This document shows positions 44,554 through 56,067 of a stretch of 64,000 bases of DNA, one piece after another. The notes beneath the pieces are model-generated. The model was not told the origin of the DNA. It saw nothing but the letters and a program-made list of their open reading frames with translations, and did no database searches. Each line of letters begins with the position of its first letter. The stretch's first letter is position 1. The DNA is from Isoetes taiwanensis (taxonomy: Eukaryota > Streptophyta > Lycopodiopsida > Isoetales > Isoetaceae). A program made the position numbers and the translations under genes. The stretch is taken from positions 5,208,001-5,272,000 of the forward strand of contig JAJEKV010000064.1 of assembly GCA_021234155.1 (NCBI GenBank), written 5' to 3'.

Positions 44554-45698
44554 ACATAAAGGTAAAGGGGGCCACATTTTGGCCAGCTGGATGCCACGTT
44601 AGCAAAATATATAAAGTTTTTTTTTTCTTTCCTCCTTTCTTCCGGCGATGCTTCCGTTGCCATAGCCATCCACAGAGCTATGGCGATATGTCTTTTGGCA
44701 TGGGCGCTTGCTTTTTTCGTGTTGCCATAGCATTCCTGCATGGTTTAGCAGTTGCCATATACGATTTTTTTGCGGATCGCCAAAAGTATCTTTCTCTTGT
44801 GGATTTTTTCATTTTGGACGTCGCCATAGCTGGTTTTCACAGGTTTTCAGAGGTTTCAGAGTTTTCCTTGGAGTTTCTCTGTTAATCTCTTACTAACAGA
44901 GTCCTGAGATCCCTCTCTAACTGCTTTCTCGTAGATTTGGAAGGATCTTTTCTAAAGATTTGATAAGGTAACATCATAACCATGCCTTTCTTTGGATTAT
45001 TTACCATGTTTACGTCTCTAACACATTCTTTGTGTATTTAGGTGCCTACATTTACCTGGATATGCTGTGGATGCATGGCCTGAGGCTGCCAAAGCTTTTT
45101 CGTGTGCTATTATCAAGAATAACACTGTTACTACTTCAGGTGGTTTCTCGTTTATGGCTCCAGTTGCTAATTGCATGTTTATAACATGTGTGGATGGTCG
45201 TTCTGTTGGGGAAGCTCTGGAATCATGGAAGAAAAAGACATGATCAGTTCTTGTCTTCGATTTTCAGTTGATCAATTCTGTCCTTTTTTTTTTTGAATCA
45301 GTAGAACTTTCTAAATCAGTACGGTGTTATTGTTTTTGATCAGTGTAATCCCGAATTTCTATAATATGTTGAAGAAAGGATGATCAAGCATCCTGGATCA
45401 ATGGCGTGGATCTGCCAGCAGGGCAATCCACATGAATCGACACATACCTTTTCAGTTTTGTTCATATATATATGTGAGCCACGGCTGGGGCTTTTCCAGC
45501 CAGATCAATCCATTCCCTCCATTTCTGTAATTTAACATAATACAGTCGATTGAATTTCTGTCCCATTTCTATGTTACGCAATAATAAAAATCAAGTGATC
45601 AACGGACCCGAAATCAACTCACCATACCATAAGAAGAAGAATTAGATTACTGGATATAAAATGAGCTCAACCGAAATGTGGCCCCCTTTACCTTTATG
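44554..45698. mobile_element. 1.14-kb element with 25-bp terminal inverted repeats carrying gene-like sequence
   Basis: cataaaggtaaagggggcc followed by acattt at 44554-44578 is a perfect inverted match of the sequence ending at 45698 (aaatgtggccccctttac then ctttatg). Between them lie a TATA box (tatataaag, about 44607), a T-rich leader, an intron with GTAACA donor near 44967 and TTTAG acceptor at 45050, and a final exon. The last exon (45051-45241) reads HLPGYAVDAWPEAAKAFSCA, IIKNNTVTTSGGFSFMAPVA and VDGRSVGEALESWKKKT before TGA. This looks like a host gene piece carried by a non-autonomous transposon (Pack-type). The gene family is not recognised, the 5' exon reading is ambiguous, and no target duplication was found. 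Confidence 0.5.
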
Positions 45699-45800
45699 AA
45701 TGGACGGCCAACAGCTGATGATGCTGGAGGCCGTGGACTGTGTGGATGACAACGTCAATCTTGCTGGTTTGACAAAGTCATCAGAAGGGGCAAGGCATAG

Positions 45801-47984
45801 ATGGGAGATGCATCAGCGGCTATGGTGTTGGTGCTCATACTATTACTGAGACTGAGAAGTGCATTGTGTGCAACGCAGCAAGCATGCATGGATATGGATG
45901 AAACCAAATTCAACAACACAAGCCTCATCGCAGCCAACAACACAAATGATGTGGGCGGGCTTCAGGATCTGGGAGATGGCTTAAAAGGGCGCATCATCGG
46001 ATCCAAGGGCCTTGTTCATATCAGGTCGCGCCAGCTTTCCTTTGCCCTCTTCTTCCTCTGTATTGCTTCAGATTGCAACCGCTACACTCTCTCCCTCCTC
46101 GGATTCTCGGCCTCTTCCTTTCCCGCCAATAACTCTGCCAAAGTCTTATGGTCAGCCCAGACTCCTAATAACCTCGCTGTCGGAGATAATTCATACCTTG
46201 ACCTCGGTTCAGAGGGGAACTTGATTCTCTATCACGCCGATGAAACTATCCTCTGGGAAACTAGTACCACTGTTTCCAACGGAACCAACCAAGTTTGTAT
46301 CAATGATCGCGGAGTGCTGTTAATTAAAAGAAAGTCTGAAGAAAATCCAATGTGGGAAAGTGATACCCACCCATCTGATACCATTTTAGAAGAAAGTGCA
46401 CTTATTAAGTATCTTACTTCTTCTATTTCTGAGCTTGATAACAGCCCAGGTAAGTTTTCTTTGCAAGTCAAATCTGAAGCATTGGTTCTCTATTATAATT
46501 CAGATTCAGATGGCCGCCTCTGTTATGCCTCTTGGCCGATTCATACATCATCTCAATCTCCATCTCTCTACTTTTTTAGCACAGTTTATACAAATATTAG
46601 CCGCTGCAATCCAAATACTAGCCGCAATGCAAATATTAGCTGCAATACAAATGGGACGAATTCCGTGAATTCAATTTTTGAGATGTCTCTAGCTATTTGG
46701 TGCGGGAACCAGAGTTGCCTCCCAAATGGGATTATCAAGAAATTTTCATACGATAACAAGCTTGTCGTATTCAAAATCTTAAAGCTTACCGCTCTTGGAG
46801 ATCTTATAGCATATGGGTTTCATTCATCTGGGTATTGGTTAGATCTGGGATCGGTTTTTGCAAATCGGACTTGTGATTTGCCAACAATTTGTGGTTCATA
46901 CGGTCTCTGCCAAAACAACAGGTGTATGGACAATTGCAATTCTAGCAGCTGCACTAATACCTCTGTTAAGCCCCCTTCTTCATGTGGAAGGAGAAACAGT
47001 ATAATGAATCGGATCTCTAAAGTTGACTACTTTGCTACCAGATTTGCAGAGCCTATTAGAGGTATTAGCAGTCCCACTTCATGCTCCCAGGCATGCAGTA
47101 TCAACTGTTCTTGCAATGCAGCGATTTTCCATGCAAAAGATAAGGCTTGCTTTCATTTCCAGGAGGTGGGTACTCTCCAATCTGTATCAAACGACACTTT
47201 TGAAGCATTTCTGAAGTCAGGAGTAGCACCAATTAGAAGATCTGGCCATTTAGTGAAGCCAATTGTTGGGGCAACATGTGCAATAATAATCCTGCTCCTT
47301 CTGCTCTGCATAATTCTAGCAATTTACAAGATCAAATCGAATAAGGAAGCAGAGGAAGAAGCTTCGATTCTAAAGAAGTCACAATCGGGAGCAAAGCTAC
47401 CGCAATTTTCCTACAAACAGCTAAAAAAATTCACTGGCAGATTCCAGCAAAAACTGGGAGAGGGAGGATTTGGAAACGTGTATAGAGCAAAGCTTCCGAA
47501 CAACACTGCTGCGGCTGTGAAGATGCTGGATGGATGCCAGGGCTCCAAGGAATTTCTGGCAGAGGTAACAATCCTGAGCAAAATTCATCACTGGAACCTG
47601 GTTCAGCTCCTGGCGTATTGCATCGAAGGGAAACGCAGAGCCCTGATCTATGCCTACATGGTAAAGGGATCTTTAGATACGTGGTTATTTGGAGATGCTC
47701 CGGCAGCCCAATTAACCTGGCCGATTCGTCTCAAAATTGCAATCGGCACAGCAAAGGGGCTGGCCTATTTGCACGAAGAATGCCAAGAGAGAATCGCCCA
47801 TTTGGATGTTAAACCCCAAAACATTCTTTTGGACGAGAATTTTGTTCCCAAATTATCAGATTTTGGGCTTTCGAGACTGATTAGCAGAGATCAGAGCATG
47901 GTGATGACGACCATGAGAGGAACCCGGGGATATTTAGCTCCAGAATGGCTGGCAGAAGGGGCGATTACTGTGAAAAGCGATGTG
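45801..47984 (+). pseudogene. G-type lectin S-receptor-like kinase, N-terminal 728 codons, cut by transposon
   Basis: A single open exon. A hydrophobic signal peptide (MVLVLILLLRLRSALCA) starts at residue 8. A B-lectin domain (about 90-220; NNLAVGDNSYLDLGSEGNLI, then a PMWESDTHPSDTIL block) is followed by an S-locus-type region with NISRCNP repeats and an EGF-like CGSYGLCQNNRC. A PAN/apple domain (CSQACSINCSCNAAIF) comes next, then a membrane span at about 486-508 and a kinase domain from about 535. It has GEGGFGNVY (552), lysine 574 (AAAVKML), HLDVKPQN (non-RD catalytic loop), DFG at about 686 and APEW at about 713. The frame stops at KSDV because the inserted transposon supplies TAA right after GTG. 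In related SD2-type kinases YSFGVV follows, and exactly that is found at 56787, beyond two transposon copies. Such receptors sit in the plasma membrane and act in pathogen or self-recognition. No frame lesion other than the insertion is seen, so the insertion is probably recent. Confidence 0.9.
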
Positions 47985-47986
47985 TA

Positions 47987-50900
47987 AGGGGAGGTGCTGG
48001 TCTTTGGACCATTTAAGGCCTCAATCTCAATATCTTGAGCTGTTGTGCTCCAAATCAGATGATCTTAAACTTGTTTTGTTCCTCAGGTTATGACCTGCAA
48101 AATGATGTAGACATCTTGAATATATCTACTTGTAAAAATTGAGAAAATCAAGCACAAAAAGACCTACTTTTTTACCTTAATTGACCAACAAACACCCTGA
48201 TGGACCACCCTTTCATGGAACCATAACTTTACCTTAAAGAACAGAAACAGACCAGCATGGACCACTATTAAACCTTCATGGAACACATACCATTTACTTA
48301 ATGGACCACTCAAGGATGTTAATGGCTTTTCTTCTGATCCTCATGAACACATGCTGCACTCCGCTTGACCTGCAACAGACCTAATAGCATCCAACAAATG
48401 AGCGAATTAGCAACAAAAAACCAAAACTTTAAGGGATGGAAGGGTTTGATCCTTCATAGCCTAACATATAGGCTATTTCCAAATCATCCCTGCTGCAACA
48501 CCCAAATCAAAGCATTAAAAACAGGGATCTTAGGTTGATGGCAGCATTACAAATGTGCCATCAACCCAACATCCCCAAAAAACATTATAATAAAAAGAGT
48601 TTAGACTTACCTAAGTAATGTGATGACATTGATTCTGCGTTGCTTCTTGAAGTAGATTCTTAAATCTACAAAAAATCAGACTTCAATGTAATGCTTTCCA
48701 TTTTCTAAATATGACATAACTTGCCAAATCCTTACCTTATTCCCAACTCAACCCATGCTGCTACTGATCATACTAAAGGCTAGTAATCAGCATTGCTACA
48801 ACAACTCGAGTCAAACATTTAGAATTTCGAATCTTAGATTGAGGGAAACAATGTCCTCATTCTAAGATCCCAATAAAAATAGTACAATCATACAACTTGC
48901 TGCCATACACTTGAGTTGACATGAAGAAATCACCTAAACCAAAAAAAAAAGACTGAAATACTTGCATTTAAGAAACAAAATTACAAACAGAAATGATGTT
49001 CCACATTATACACCAAGGGCCCTAAGAACCATGTCAGCCTCCGCCCTAAGAGCCATGTCAGCCTCCTTCCTATAGACATCACATAATGCTAACGTCTTCT
49101 TGATAGGTGGTGTAGGGCTGATTCCTTCCTCATATGACTCTTGGCTATCACTTAGTCTCCAACTAGCTGGCCTATATTCATGATGCATAATATCATGTTG
49201 ACCAATATGATGCCTTCCATGAAATGCATCACCTCTGTCCAATGCCCGCCTGGATCTATATTTTCCTTTTCCAAATCTTGTACCGCCATGAACTTCCTAT
49301 TCATTACATCAAAAGAGCAAATATGAGTCTCTTCTAAACTGCATCCTATATATTCATCATCATCTTGGACTTGGCTATCCTCCCACATTCCATTATCATT
49401 GCCCTCAATTCCATTATCATTGCCCTCAATTCCATTATCAGATCCAAATGCCTCATCCACTCGTGCTGCTTCTTCAAAAATCACATCATCTTCAAAGGCA
49501 TTTTCAGCAATAATCTGTTCATCCATAGCAATGTATAGGAACAACAAAGCCCGCAATTGGTGTATGGATTGCTTGAAATGTGATTCAGTTCTAGCCAATT
49601 TCGCTCTTAATTTTCTAAGCTTCTCCTTGGCTAAAGATCTTGCCTCCTTCACTTTCTCATCCATTGGTGTAATGTTTCCAAATAGTTGAACGCCATTGTA
49701 CTTACATTTTCCATTCTCATCAAAATACTTGGCTCTAAATCTTACGCTTTGCTGCTCATATATTGCCTCACTTCTTTTCTGTAGTTCCTTCTCTAATCTG
49801 ATTTGCAACCTTCTCTTCATATCATCTTCTTTAGCCTTCTTCCTTTCCAATTGTAACTTCTTCTTTTCCTCAAGTTGCTCCTTCCTAATCCTTGCTGCTT
49901 CCTTTTGTTTCAGATCTGCCTCTACTCTTGCAGCAATCATCTCATCACTTGTGACAAACAATTTCCCTGCTAGCACCTCAGGAAGTTTGGATCTTCTACT
50001 AATTGGCAGCTTAGATCTTTGTGCAACTAAAGGTGGAGGCAAACAACGTGGAATCCCATTAGCATAAGGAAGAGGCATCTCATTATCAATTGGTGGATTA
50101 ACAAGTGGTGCAGGCAGGCCAGCAGCTAGTACTTCAGCAGCCACGACTTCCATTTCAAATGCAACATTGTTTGGACCATCTTCTCCCTCATCCTCACTAT
50201 CTTGGACAACCTCCATTTGATCAGCAAAGGGGTCTGCCATCACAGCCGCAGAATTGAATGGCCATATTCCCGTCTTTTTAAATCCAGCTGCAATGTTAGT
50301 GGGAGTCAAGGCTTCTACCAACGACTTGGACACAAGTGTAGCCATATCCTCTTTACTAGGCTCTGAATTTTTCCTTCCTCTCATGTAGTAAGATCGGTGC
50401 CTTTTAAACCTAGCTTTAAAAGGAGAGAAGCAAGACACATCCAAAGGCTGAAGTTTATGAGAAGTATGAGCAGGCAAACAAAGAATATGAAGACCAATAG
50501 ATTTAGCATGTTGAATGGCCTGCAAAGTGACATGGGAACCATGACCATCACAAATGAGAAGGTGAGGGGAATCGGAGACACATACCACCGTGGGACATTC
50601 TTTTGAAAATGAGAAAGCCATGCATTGAACAGCTCATTTGTCATCCAAGCTTTCTTTTGGAAAGCCATGGCCGCTCCTGGTTCACAACCCAACATTAAGT
50701 TCCTGTCCCTTATCCTCTCCCCCTTAAACACATACAATCCAGGAATGACATGACCAAATTGCGACACACAAGTTAGAACAGTAAGCCATTCCCTATTCTT
50801 TGGAATAGTTTGACAAACATTTCTTGCTCCCTTTCTCCCTAAAATCCTCATACTTGATCTACTGCCTGCCTGCAGACCAGTCTCATCACAATTCCAAATC

Positions 50901-52242
50901 TTTGAGGCAGGAAAATGGAACTCTGATAGCAACTTCTCAAGGGTAGAATAAAAAGCAACAAGATTTGCAGAATTGATGGCTTTAACCCTTTGAATCTCAA
51001 CACATTGTGGAGATCTAAGACTAAGTTCGATGCCTAGCTTTGAATCCCTCCACCATCCCTTGCCCGGCAAACCATCCTTGAACATTGTCTTCCTATGAAT
51101 TGCCATTCCAGCCTACTCTCTCTCTCAAGCAGATCTAATGTAACACCATGTCCCCATCACACATTTCCATGCACCATTCTACAATATCACTCTCCTCTTC
51201 TTTTTGTCAAACACCTAGGGATCTGCCCCCAAATTTTTCTTCGCTTAAACCATTCACCCAATTTCTAAGGGTAGTCTTAGGGATTCCAAAATGCAAAGCA
51301 GCCTTTTCTTAAGGACATAAGACCATCTTCAAATCGCATCAACAAAGATCATCCATCTCGCTGTTGAGTCCATTTTCCTCTTTCCATAATTCTAACCCTC
51401 TTTGATCCCAGATTTGCGTGTAAGGCATACCGCCTCCTGAATCAACCTTTTAGCTTTTGGTTTAGAGGCCTTGGCTGTAGGGAACATCTTTCACAACCCT
51501 CCCACCTCTCAATTGCATGGCAAAAGCAGGGATTTCCCAACCCCTCTCTCAAAATCAAAGAAAGAAAATAGAGAAAGAAATTAGAAGGCGTGGCATACCC
51601 AAAACAATGCTCATCACGTTTTTGAAACTTCTCTTTATACCGCATAAAGGTGCAAGGATTAGAAACAATCTCTTCAACCGAAATGCTAAGAATTTTGTTT
51701 ACCTAACAATCCAAGGATGCATATTAAGGCCCTTGCTTGATCCACCACATCTTCGGGACTTAATCAAGGGTCGAAAATGCAAAGAATCATGGACTCGTGG
51801 TAATCGTGTTATATGATTTCTTCAAGATCCGGCGCCCGAACCTTTGATTCAAGCCATTGGCGCCATAATCAACCGCCAAGAACTTGTAAATTCGTGCGGG
51901 TCTATGAACAAAGATAAAGGTTTCAATTGAAACTACAATGGTGCCGTGAAGTTACAAAAAGCGCCTTAACCAAAGAATTCGCGATCAGTCGATCCGATCG
52001 AAGACTTGTGGGTTTGTAGGTGCTAGCGTGCCATTGAGCTGCCATCGCAATCCAAGCGCAGTGAAGAACCGTTCATTTTCACGTTCAAGAGTGGACCATT
52101 AGGGTTAGGGTTTGTTCTTTTGCCTTTCATCTTTGACCCATACGTTGAAAACAAATGGACATTGGATGTTGCCACTTGGGGCATTCGTTATTGGCGGTCC
52201 GGTCCAAGGTTCGACACTGGTCCAAAGACCAGCACCTCCCCT
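47987..52242. mobile_element. Pogo/Tigger-type DNA transposon, copy 1
   Basis: Starts AGGGGAGGTGCTGGTC and ends with its reverse complement (GACCAGCACCTCCCCT); the full inverted repeat is 25 bp. The left flank is TA (47985-47986) and the right flank TA (52243-52244). TA target duplication and a pogo-type transposase place it in the Tc1/mariner-pogo superfamily. Right of the element the sequence jumps back to host kinase sequence corresponding to 47680, i.e. 307 bp upstream of the insertion site. Compared with copy 2, many short differences, nearly all at CAG/CTG, begin around 49230 and continue through the right end. Confidence 0.85.
49009..51518 (-). pseudogene. Pogo-type transposase of copy 1, frame-broken
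   Basis: Collinear with the intact 832-codon gene of copy 2, but split into pieces: 51106-50381 for the N-terminal and catalytic part, and 50621-49152 plus 49242-49006 for the rest. The start region (51518-51110) is scrambled by small insertions and deletions. The disagreements with copy 2 fall on CAG/CTG triplets (CTGGATG versus CGATG, CAGCTG versus CAAATTG), so the breaks may be sequence errors rather than mutations. If corrected it would probably equal copy 2. Confidence 0.75.
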
Positions 52243-52244
52243 TA

Positions 52245-52547
52245 CGTGGTTATTTGGAGATGCTCCGGCAGCCCAATTAACCTGGCCGATTCGTCTCAAA
52301 ATTGCAATCGGCACAGCAAAGGGGCTGGCCTATTTGCACGAAGAATGCCAAGAGAGAATCGCCCATTTGGATGTTAAACCCCAAAACATTCTTTTGGACG
52401 AGAATTTTGTTCCCAAATTATCGATTTTGGGCTTTTCGAGACCGATTAGCAGAGATCGAGCATGGTGATGACGACCATGAGAGGAACCCGGGATATTTAG
52501 CTCCGCAATGGTGGCGAAGGGGCGATTCTTGTGAAAAGCGATGTGTA
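52245..52547 (+). repeat. Duplicated kinase segment between the two transposon copies
   Basis: This matches host positions 47680-47986 (WLFGDAPAAQLTWPIRLKIA to KSDV), with small differences concentrated at CAG/CTG (ATCAGA read as ATCGA, GACTGA as GACCGA, GATCAGAG as GATCGAG). It begins directly after the TA that flanks copy 1 and ends with the TA that flanks copy 2. It contains the catalytic loop HLDVKPQN but no start, so it is not a gene. Confidence 0.9.
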
Positions 52548-53568
52548 AGGGGAGGTGCTTTGGTCTTTGGACCATTTAAGGCCTCAATCTCAATATCTTG
52601 AGCTGTTGTGCTCCAAATCGATGATCTTAAACTTGTTTTGTTCCTCGTGGTTATGACTCGCAAAATGATGTAGACATCTTGAATATATCTACTTGTAAAA
52701 TTGAGAAAATCAAGCACAAAAAGACCTACTTTTTACCTTAATTGACCAACAAACACCCTGATGGACCACCCTTTCATGGAACCATAACTTTACCTTAAAG
52801 AACGTAAAATGACCAGCATGGACCACTATTAAACCTTCATGGAACACATACCATTTACTTAATGGACCACTCAAGGATGTTAATGGCTTTTCTTCCGATC
52901 CTCATGAACACATGCTGCACTCCGCTTGACCTCGCAAATGACCTAATAGCATCCAACAAATGAGCGAATTAGCAACAAAAACCAAAACTTTAAGGGATGG
53001 AAGGGTTTGATCCTTCATAGCCTAACATATAGGCTATTTCCAAATCATCCCTCGCTGCAACACCCAAATCAAAGCATTAAAAATGAGGGATCTTAGGTTG
53101 ATGGCGGCATTACAAATGTGCCATCAACCCAACATCCCCAAAAAACATTATAATAAAAAGAGTTTAGACTTACCTAAGTAATGTGATGACATTGATTCTG
53201 CGTTGCTTCTTGAAGTAGATTCTTAAATCTACAAAAAATCAGACTTCAATGTAATGCTTTCCATTTTCTAAATATGACATAACTTGCCAAATCCTTACCT
53301 TATTCCCAACTCAACCCATGCTGCTACTGATCATACTAAAGGCTAGTAATCAGCATTGCTACAACAACTCGAGTCAAACATTTAGAATTTCGAATCTTAG
53401 ATTGAGGGAAACAATGTCCTCATTCTAAGATCCCAATAAAAATAGTACAATTATACAACTTGCTGCCATACACTTGAGTTGACATGAAGAAATCACCTAA
53501 ACCAAAAAAAAAAGACTGAAATACTTGCATTTAAGAAACAAAATTACAAACAGAAATGATGTTCCACA

Positions 53569-56067
53569 TTATACACCAAGGGCCCTAAGAACCATGTCAG
53601 CCTCCGCCCTAAGAGCCATGTCAGCCTCCTTCCTATAGACATCACATAATGCTAACGTCTTCTTGATAGGTGGTGTAGGGCTGATTCCTTCCTCATATGA
53701 CTCTTGGCTATCACTTAGTCTCCAACTAGCTGGCCTATATTCATGATGCATAATATCATGTTGACCAATATGATGCCTTCCATGAAATGCATCAGCCTCT
53801 GTCCAATGCCCGTCTGGATCTATATTTTCCTTTTCCAAATCTTGTACTGCCATGAACTTCCTATTCATTACATCAAAAGAGCAAATATGAGTCTCTTCTA
53901 AACTGCATCCTATATATTCATCATCATCTTGGACTTGGCTATCCTCCCACATTCCATTATCATTGCCCTCAATTCCATTATCATTGCCCTCAATTCCATT
54001 ATCAGATCCAAATGCCTCATCCACTCGTGCTGCTTCTTCAAAAATCACATCATCTTCAAAGGCATTTTCAGCAATAATCTGTTCATCTGCAACAGGTATA
54101 GGAACAACAAGCGCTGCAATTGGTGTATGGATTGCTTGAAACAGTTCAGTTCTAGCCAATTTCGCTCTTAATTTTCTAAGCTTCTCCTTGGCTAAAGATC
54201 TTGCCTCCTTCACTTTCTCATCCATTGGTGTAATGTTTCCAAATAGTTGAACGCCATTGTACTTACATTTTCCATTCTCATCAAAATACTTGGCTCTAAA
54301 TCTTACGCTTTGCTGCTCATATATTGCCTCACTTCTTTTCTGTAGTTCCTTCTCTAATCTGATTTGCAACCTTCTCTTCATATCATCTTCTTTAGCCTTC
54401 TTCCTTTCCAATTGTAACTTCTTCTTTTCCTCAAGTTGCTCCTTCCTAATCCTTGCTGCTTCCTTTTGTTTCAGATCTGCCTCTACTCTTGCAGCAATCA
54501 TCTCATCACTTGTGACAAACAATTTCCCTGCTAGCACCTCAGGAAGTTTGGATCTTCTACTAATTGGCAGCTTAGATCTTTGTGCAACTAAAGGTGGAGG
54601 CAAACAACGTGGAATCCCATTAGCATAAGGAAGAGGCATCTCATTATCAATTGGTGGATTAACAAGTGGTGCAGGCAGGCCAGCAGCTAGTACTTCAGCA
54701 GCCACGACTTCCATTTCAAATGCAACATTGTTTGGACCATCTTCTCCCTCATCCTCACTATCTTGGACAACCTCCATTTGATCAGCAAAGGGGTCTGCCA
54801 TCACAGCCGCAGAATTGAATGGCCATATTCCCGTCTTTTTAAATCCAGCTGCAATGTTAGTGGGAGTCAAGGCTTCTACCAACGACTTGGACACAAGTGT
54901 AGCCATATCCTCTTTACTAGGCTCTGAATTTTTCCTTCCTCTCATGTAGTAAGATCGGTGCCTTTTAAACCTAGCTTTAAAAGGAGAGAAGCAAGACACA
55001 TCCAAAGGCTGAAGTTTATGAGAAGTATGAGCAGGCAAACAAAGAATATGAAGACCAATAGATTTAGCATGTTGAATGGCCTGCAAAGTGACATGGGAAC
55101 CATGACCATCACAAATGAGAAGGTGAGGGGAATCAGGAGACATACCACCAGGGACATTCTTTTGAAAATGAGAAAGCCATGCATTGAACAGCTCATTTGT
55201 CATCCAAGCTTTCTTTTGGAAAGCCATGGCCGCTCCTGGTTCACAACCCAACATTAAGTTCCTGTCCCTTATCCTCTCCCCCTTAAACACATACAATCCA
55301 GGAATGACATGACCAGCTGCCGACACACAAGTTAGAACAGTAAGCCATTCCCTATTCTTTGGAATAGTTTGACAAACATTTCTTGCTCCCTTTCTCCCTA
55401 AAATCCTCATACTTGATCTACTGCCTGCCTGCAGACCAGTCTCATCACAATTCCAAATCTTTGAGGCAGGAAAATGGAACTCTGATAGCAACTTCTCAAG
55501 GGTAGAATAAAAAGCAACAAGATTTGCAGAATTGATGGCTTTAACCCTTTGAATCTCAACACATTGTGGAGATCTAAGACTAAGTTCTGGATGCCTAGCT
55601 TTGAATCCCCTCCACCATCCCTTGCCTGGCAAACCATCCTTGAACATTGTCTTCCTATGAATTGCCATTCCAGCTACTCTCTCTCGAAGCAGATCTAATG
55701 TAACACCATGTCCCTGATCACACATTTCCATGCACCATTCTACAATATCACTCTCCTCTTCTTTTGTCAAACACCTAGGGACTGCCCCAAATTTTTCTTC
55801 AGTTAAACCATTCACCCAATTTCTAAGGGTAGTCTTAGGGATTCCAAAATGCAAAGCAGCTTTTCTTAAGGACATAAGACCATCTTCAACTGCATCAACA
55901 GCATCATCCATCTGCTGTTGAGTCCATTTTCCTCTTTCCATAATTCTAACCCTCTTTGATCCCAGATTTGCAGAAGGCAGCTGCTCCTGAATCAACCTTT
56001 TAGCTTTTGGTTTAGAGGCCTTGGCTGTAGGAACATCTTTCACAACCCTCCCACCTCTCAATTGCAT
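53569..56067 (-). CDS. Pogo-type transposase, 832 aa, intact
   Basis: One uninterrupted frame from ATG at 56067. Residues about 46-90 form a psq-type helix-turn-helix (GKWTQQQMDDAVDAVEDG then GIPKTTLRNWVNG). About 97-165 is a CENP-B-type DNA-binding helix region (RCLTKEEESDIVEWCMEMC ... GKGWWRGFKARHP). About 195-420 is the DDE_1 catalytic domain with D208 (IWNCDETGLQ), D320 (LLICDGHGSH) and D356 (HKLQPLDVSCF), a DD35D spacing. The long C-terminal part has a highly charged coiled coil (about 545-610, KQKEAARIRKEQLEEKKK) and acidic stretches with a repeated GIEGNDN. The enzyme would bind the 25-bp ends, excise the element and insert it at TA. The usual pogo proteins are 450-600 residues, so the C-terminal extension is long. 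All three catalytic acids are present, which argues for recent activity. Confidence 0.9.
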   Translation of the reverse strand: MQLRGGRVVKDVPTAKASKPKAKRLIQEQLPSANLGSKRVRIMERGKWTQQQMDDAVDAVEDGLMSLRKAALHFGIPKTTLRNWVNGLTEEKFGAVPRCLTKEEESDIVEWCMEMCDQGHGVTLDLLRERVAGMAIHRKTMFKDGLPGKGWWRGFKARHPELSLRSPQCVEIQRVKAINSANLVAFYSTLEKLLSEFHFPASKIWNCDETGLQAGSRSSMRILGRKGARNVCQTIPKNREWLTVLTCVSAAGHVIPGLYVFKGERIRDRNLMLGCEPGAAMAFQKKAWMTNELFNAWLSHFQKNVPGGMSPDSPHLLICDGHGSHVTLQAIQHAKSIGLHILCLPAHTSHKLQPLDVSCFSPFKARFKRHRSYYMRGRKNSEPSKEDMATLVSKSLVEALTPTNIAAGFKKTGIWPFNSAAVMADPFADQMEVVQDSEDEGEDGPNNVAFEMEVVAAEVLAAGLPAPLVNPPIDNEMPLPYANGIPRCLPPPLVAQRSKLPISRRSKLPEVLAGKLFVTSDEMIAARVEADLKQKEAARIRKEQLEEKKKLQLERKKAKEDDMKRRLQIRLEKELQKRSEAIYEQQSVRFRAKYFDENGKCKYNGVQLFGNITPMDEKVKEARSLAKEKLRKLRAKLARTELFQAIHTPIAALVVPIPVADEQIIAENAFEDDVIFEEAARVDEAFGSDNGIEGNDNGIEGNDNGMWEDSQVQDDDEYIGCSLEETHICSFDVMNRKFMAVQDLEKENIDPDGHWTEADAFHGRHHIGQHDIMHHEYRPASWRLSDSQESYEEGISPTPPIKKTLALCDVYRKEADMALRAEADMVLRALGV

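Noticed and set aside
49399-50067. Plus-strand open frames over the pogo transposase (also 54257-54628)
   Set aside because: Antisense shadows of the transposase, identical in both copies and low-complexity (S, L, F-rich).
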